64,000 nucleotides of DNA, from assembly GCF_026151205.1 (NCBI RefSeq), contig NC_087074.1:1798001-1862000 (forward strand), read 5' to 3'. Below are positions 63,540 to 64,000 of the stretch, in pieces. The notes under the pieces were generated by a model. The model searched no databases and had not been told where the DNA came from. It was given only the letters and a program-made list of their open reading frames with translations. The stretch's first letter is position 1; each line of letters begins with the position of its first letter. The position numbers and the translations under genes are program-made. The stretch comes from Bolinopsis microptera (taxonomy: Eukaryota; Ctenophora; Tentaculata; Lobata; Bolinopsidae).

Positions 63540-64000
63540 CACGGAACAATTAATATACTTTAGGTACAGGCAGGAGGGGGAAGTCAGGCTCAATGCAGAT
63601 GTTTAGTGGACTTTAATAGGTTCAAATGGGACCTATTATTATATTACATTTTTCATTTTCACTGGAGTATAGCCAGTGATGATGCAACATTATCTTTCTA
63701 ATAAATTGAAATGTATTTTATACTTTTATACTAAGCCAGATGTACCCTGATTGCTATGACGCATCCTGTGGTTACTATGACCGTAATAAACGTAACCTTG
63801 ACAGTTAATTTACATTTCAGAAGACAACTTTAATACAGATCGTCCGGTTCAGCTGCTGAACAAACGGTCAAATATTAGTTTACAATTGATAACCTGGTTA
63901 TCATTCAGCAACTTTCTTGTTTGTCATGATGTTCGGCCTCTTCAGATTGTTTGAGGATTACATTTCTTAATCTTGGGTAGTAGCCCACGATTGATACAAT
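63540..64000. other. No gene recognised
   Basis: Probably 3' untranslated part of the LINE and unique sequence. No coding signal. Confidence 0.4.

Overview
The window is eukaryotic DNA, almost certainly from an invertebrate animal. It is AT-rich and gene-sparse. Its genes have introns with GT..AG borders, it carries TTAGGG-type repeats, and it holds a wide range of animal-type mobile elements: Ty3/gypsy, two kinds of Penelope-like element, LINE tails, a tRNA-derived SINE, hAT, Helitron, foldback and MITE families. I cannot fix the species. A cnidarian-like or other soft-bodied marine invertebrate would fit, but that is inference.

Layout. (1) 1-9700: a minus-strand Ty3/gypsy relic. Its gag (CCHC knuckle near 8900) and its reverse transcriptase (1-378) are separated by 262 units of an 18-bp satellite (427-5142), a 52-bp satellite (8480-8850), and a Penelope-like element (5167-8468) that itself carries a MITE. 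(2) 10200-14030: hAT transposase remnants, a 149-bp hAT MITE with a perfect target duplication, hairpins, and two minus-strand exons of an unrecognised gene. (3) 14278-16793: a complete four-exon gamma-glutamyltransferase gene on the plus strand. (4) 17260-20365: an element with a telomeric-repeat core, a small ORF, and a Penelope-type reverse transcriptase without GIY-YIG. (5) 21046-25989: a TTAA-flanked element carrying a 2.9-kb foldback element (23023-25918) with 1.3-kb arms and a perfect 8-bp target duplication. (6) 26400-29830: a MITE, a 180-bp tandem array and a hairpin. (7) 30785-41642: four tandem intronless-CDS paralogues of a GT31 (galactosyltransferase-like) type II membrane enzyme. 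Their duplicated spacers show several dated insertions. (8) 42133-62202: a long minus-strand gene assembled here from many small exons. Its introns are full of minisatellites, and two of these have copied the 5' splice site itself. (9) 44946-47190: a duplicated minisatellite block in which a SINE was inserted, and then a telomeric-core MITE inside the SINE. (10) 62900-63420: a polypurine tract and a LINE tail.

Functionally, the recognisable host genes are a surface gamma-glutamyltransferase and a Golgi-type glycosyltransferase cluster. They are neighbours, and the sequence shows no shared pathway. The rest of the signal is genome dynamics: nested insertions with readable target duplications, and satellites that grew out of coding or splice-site sequence.
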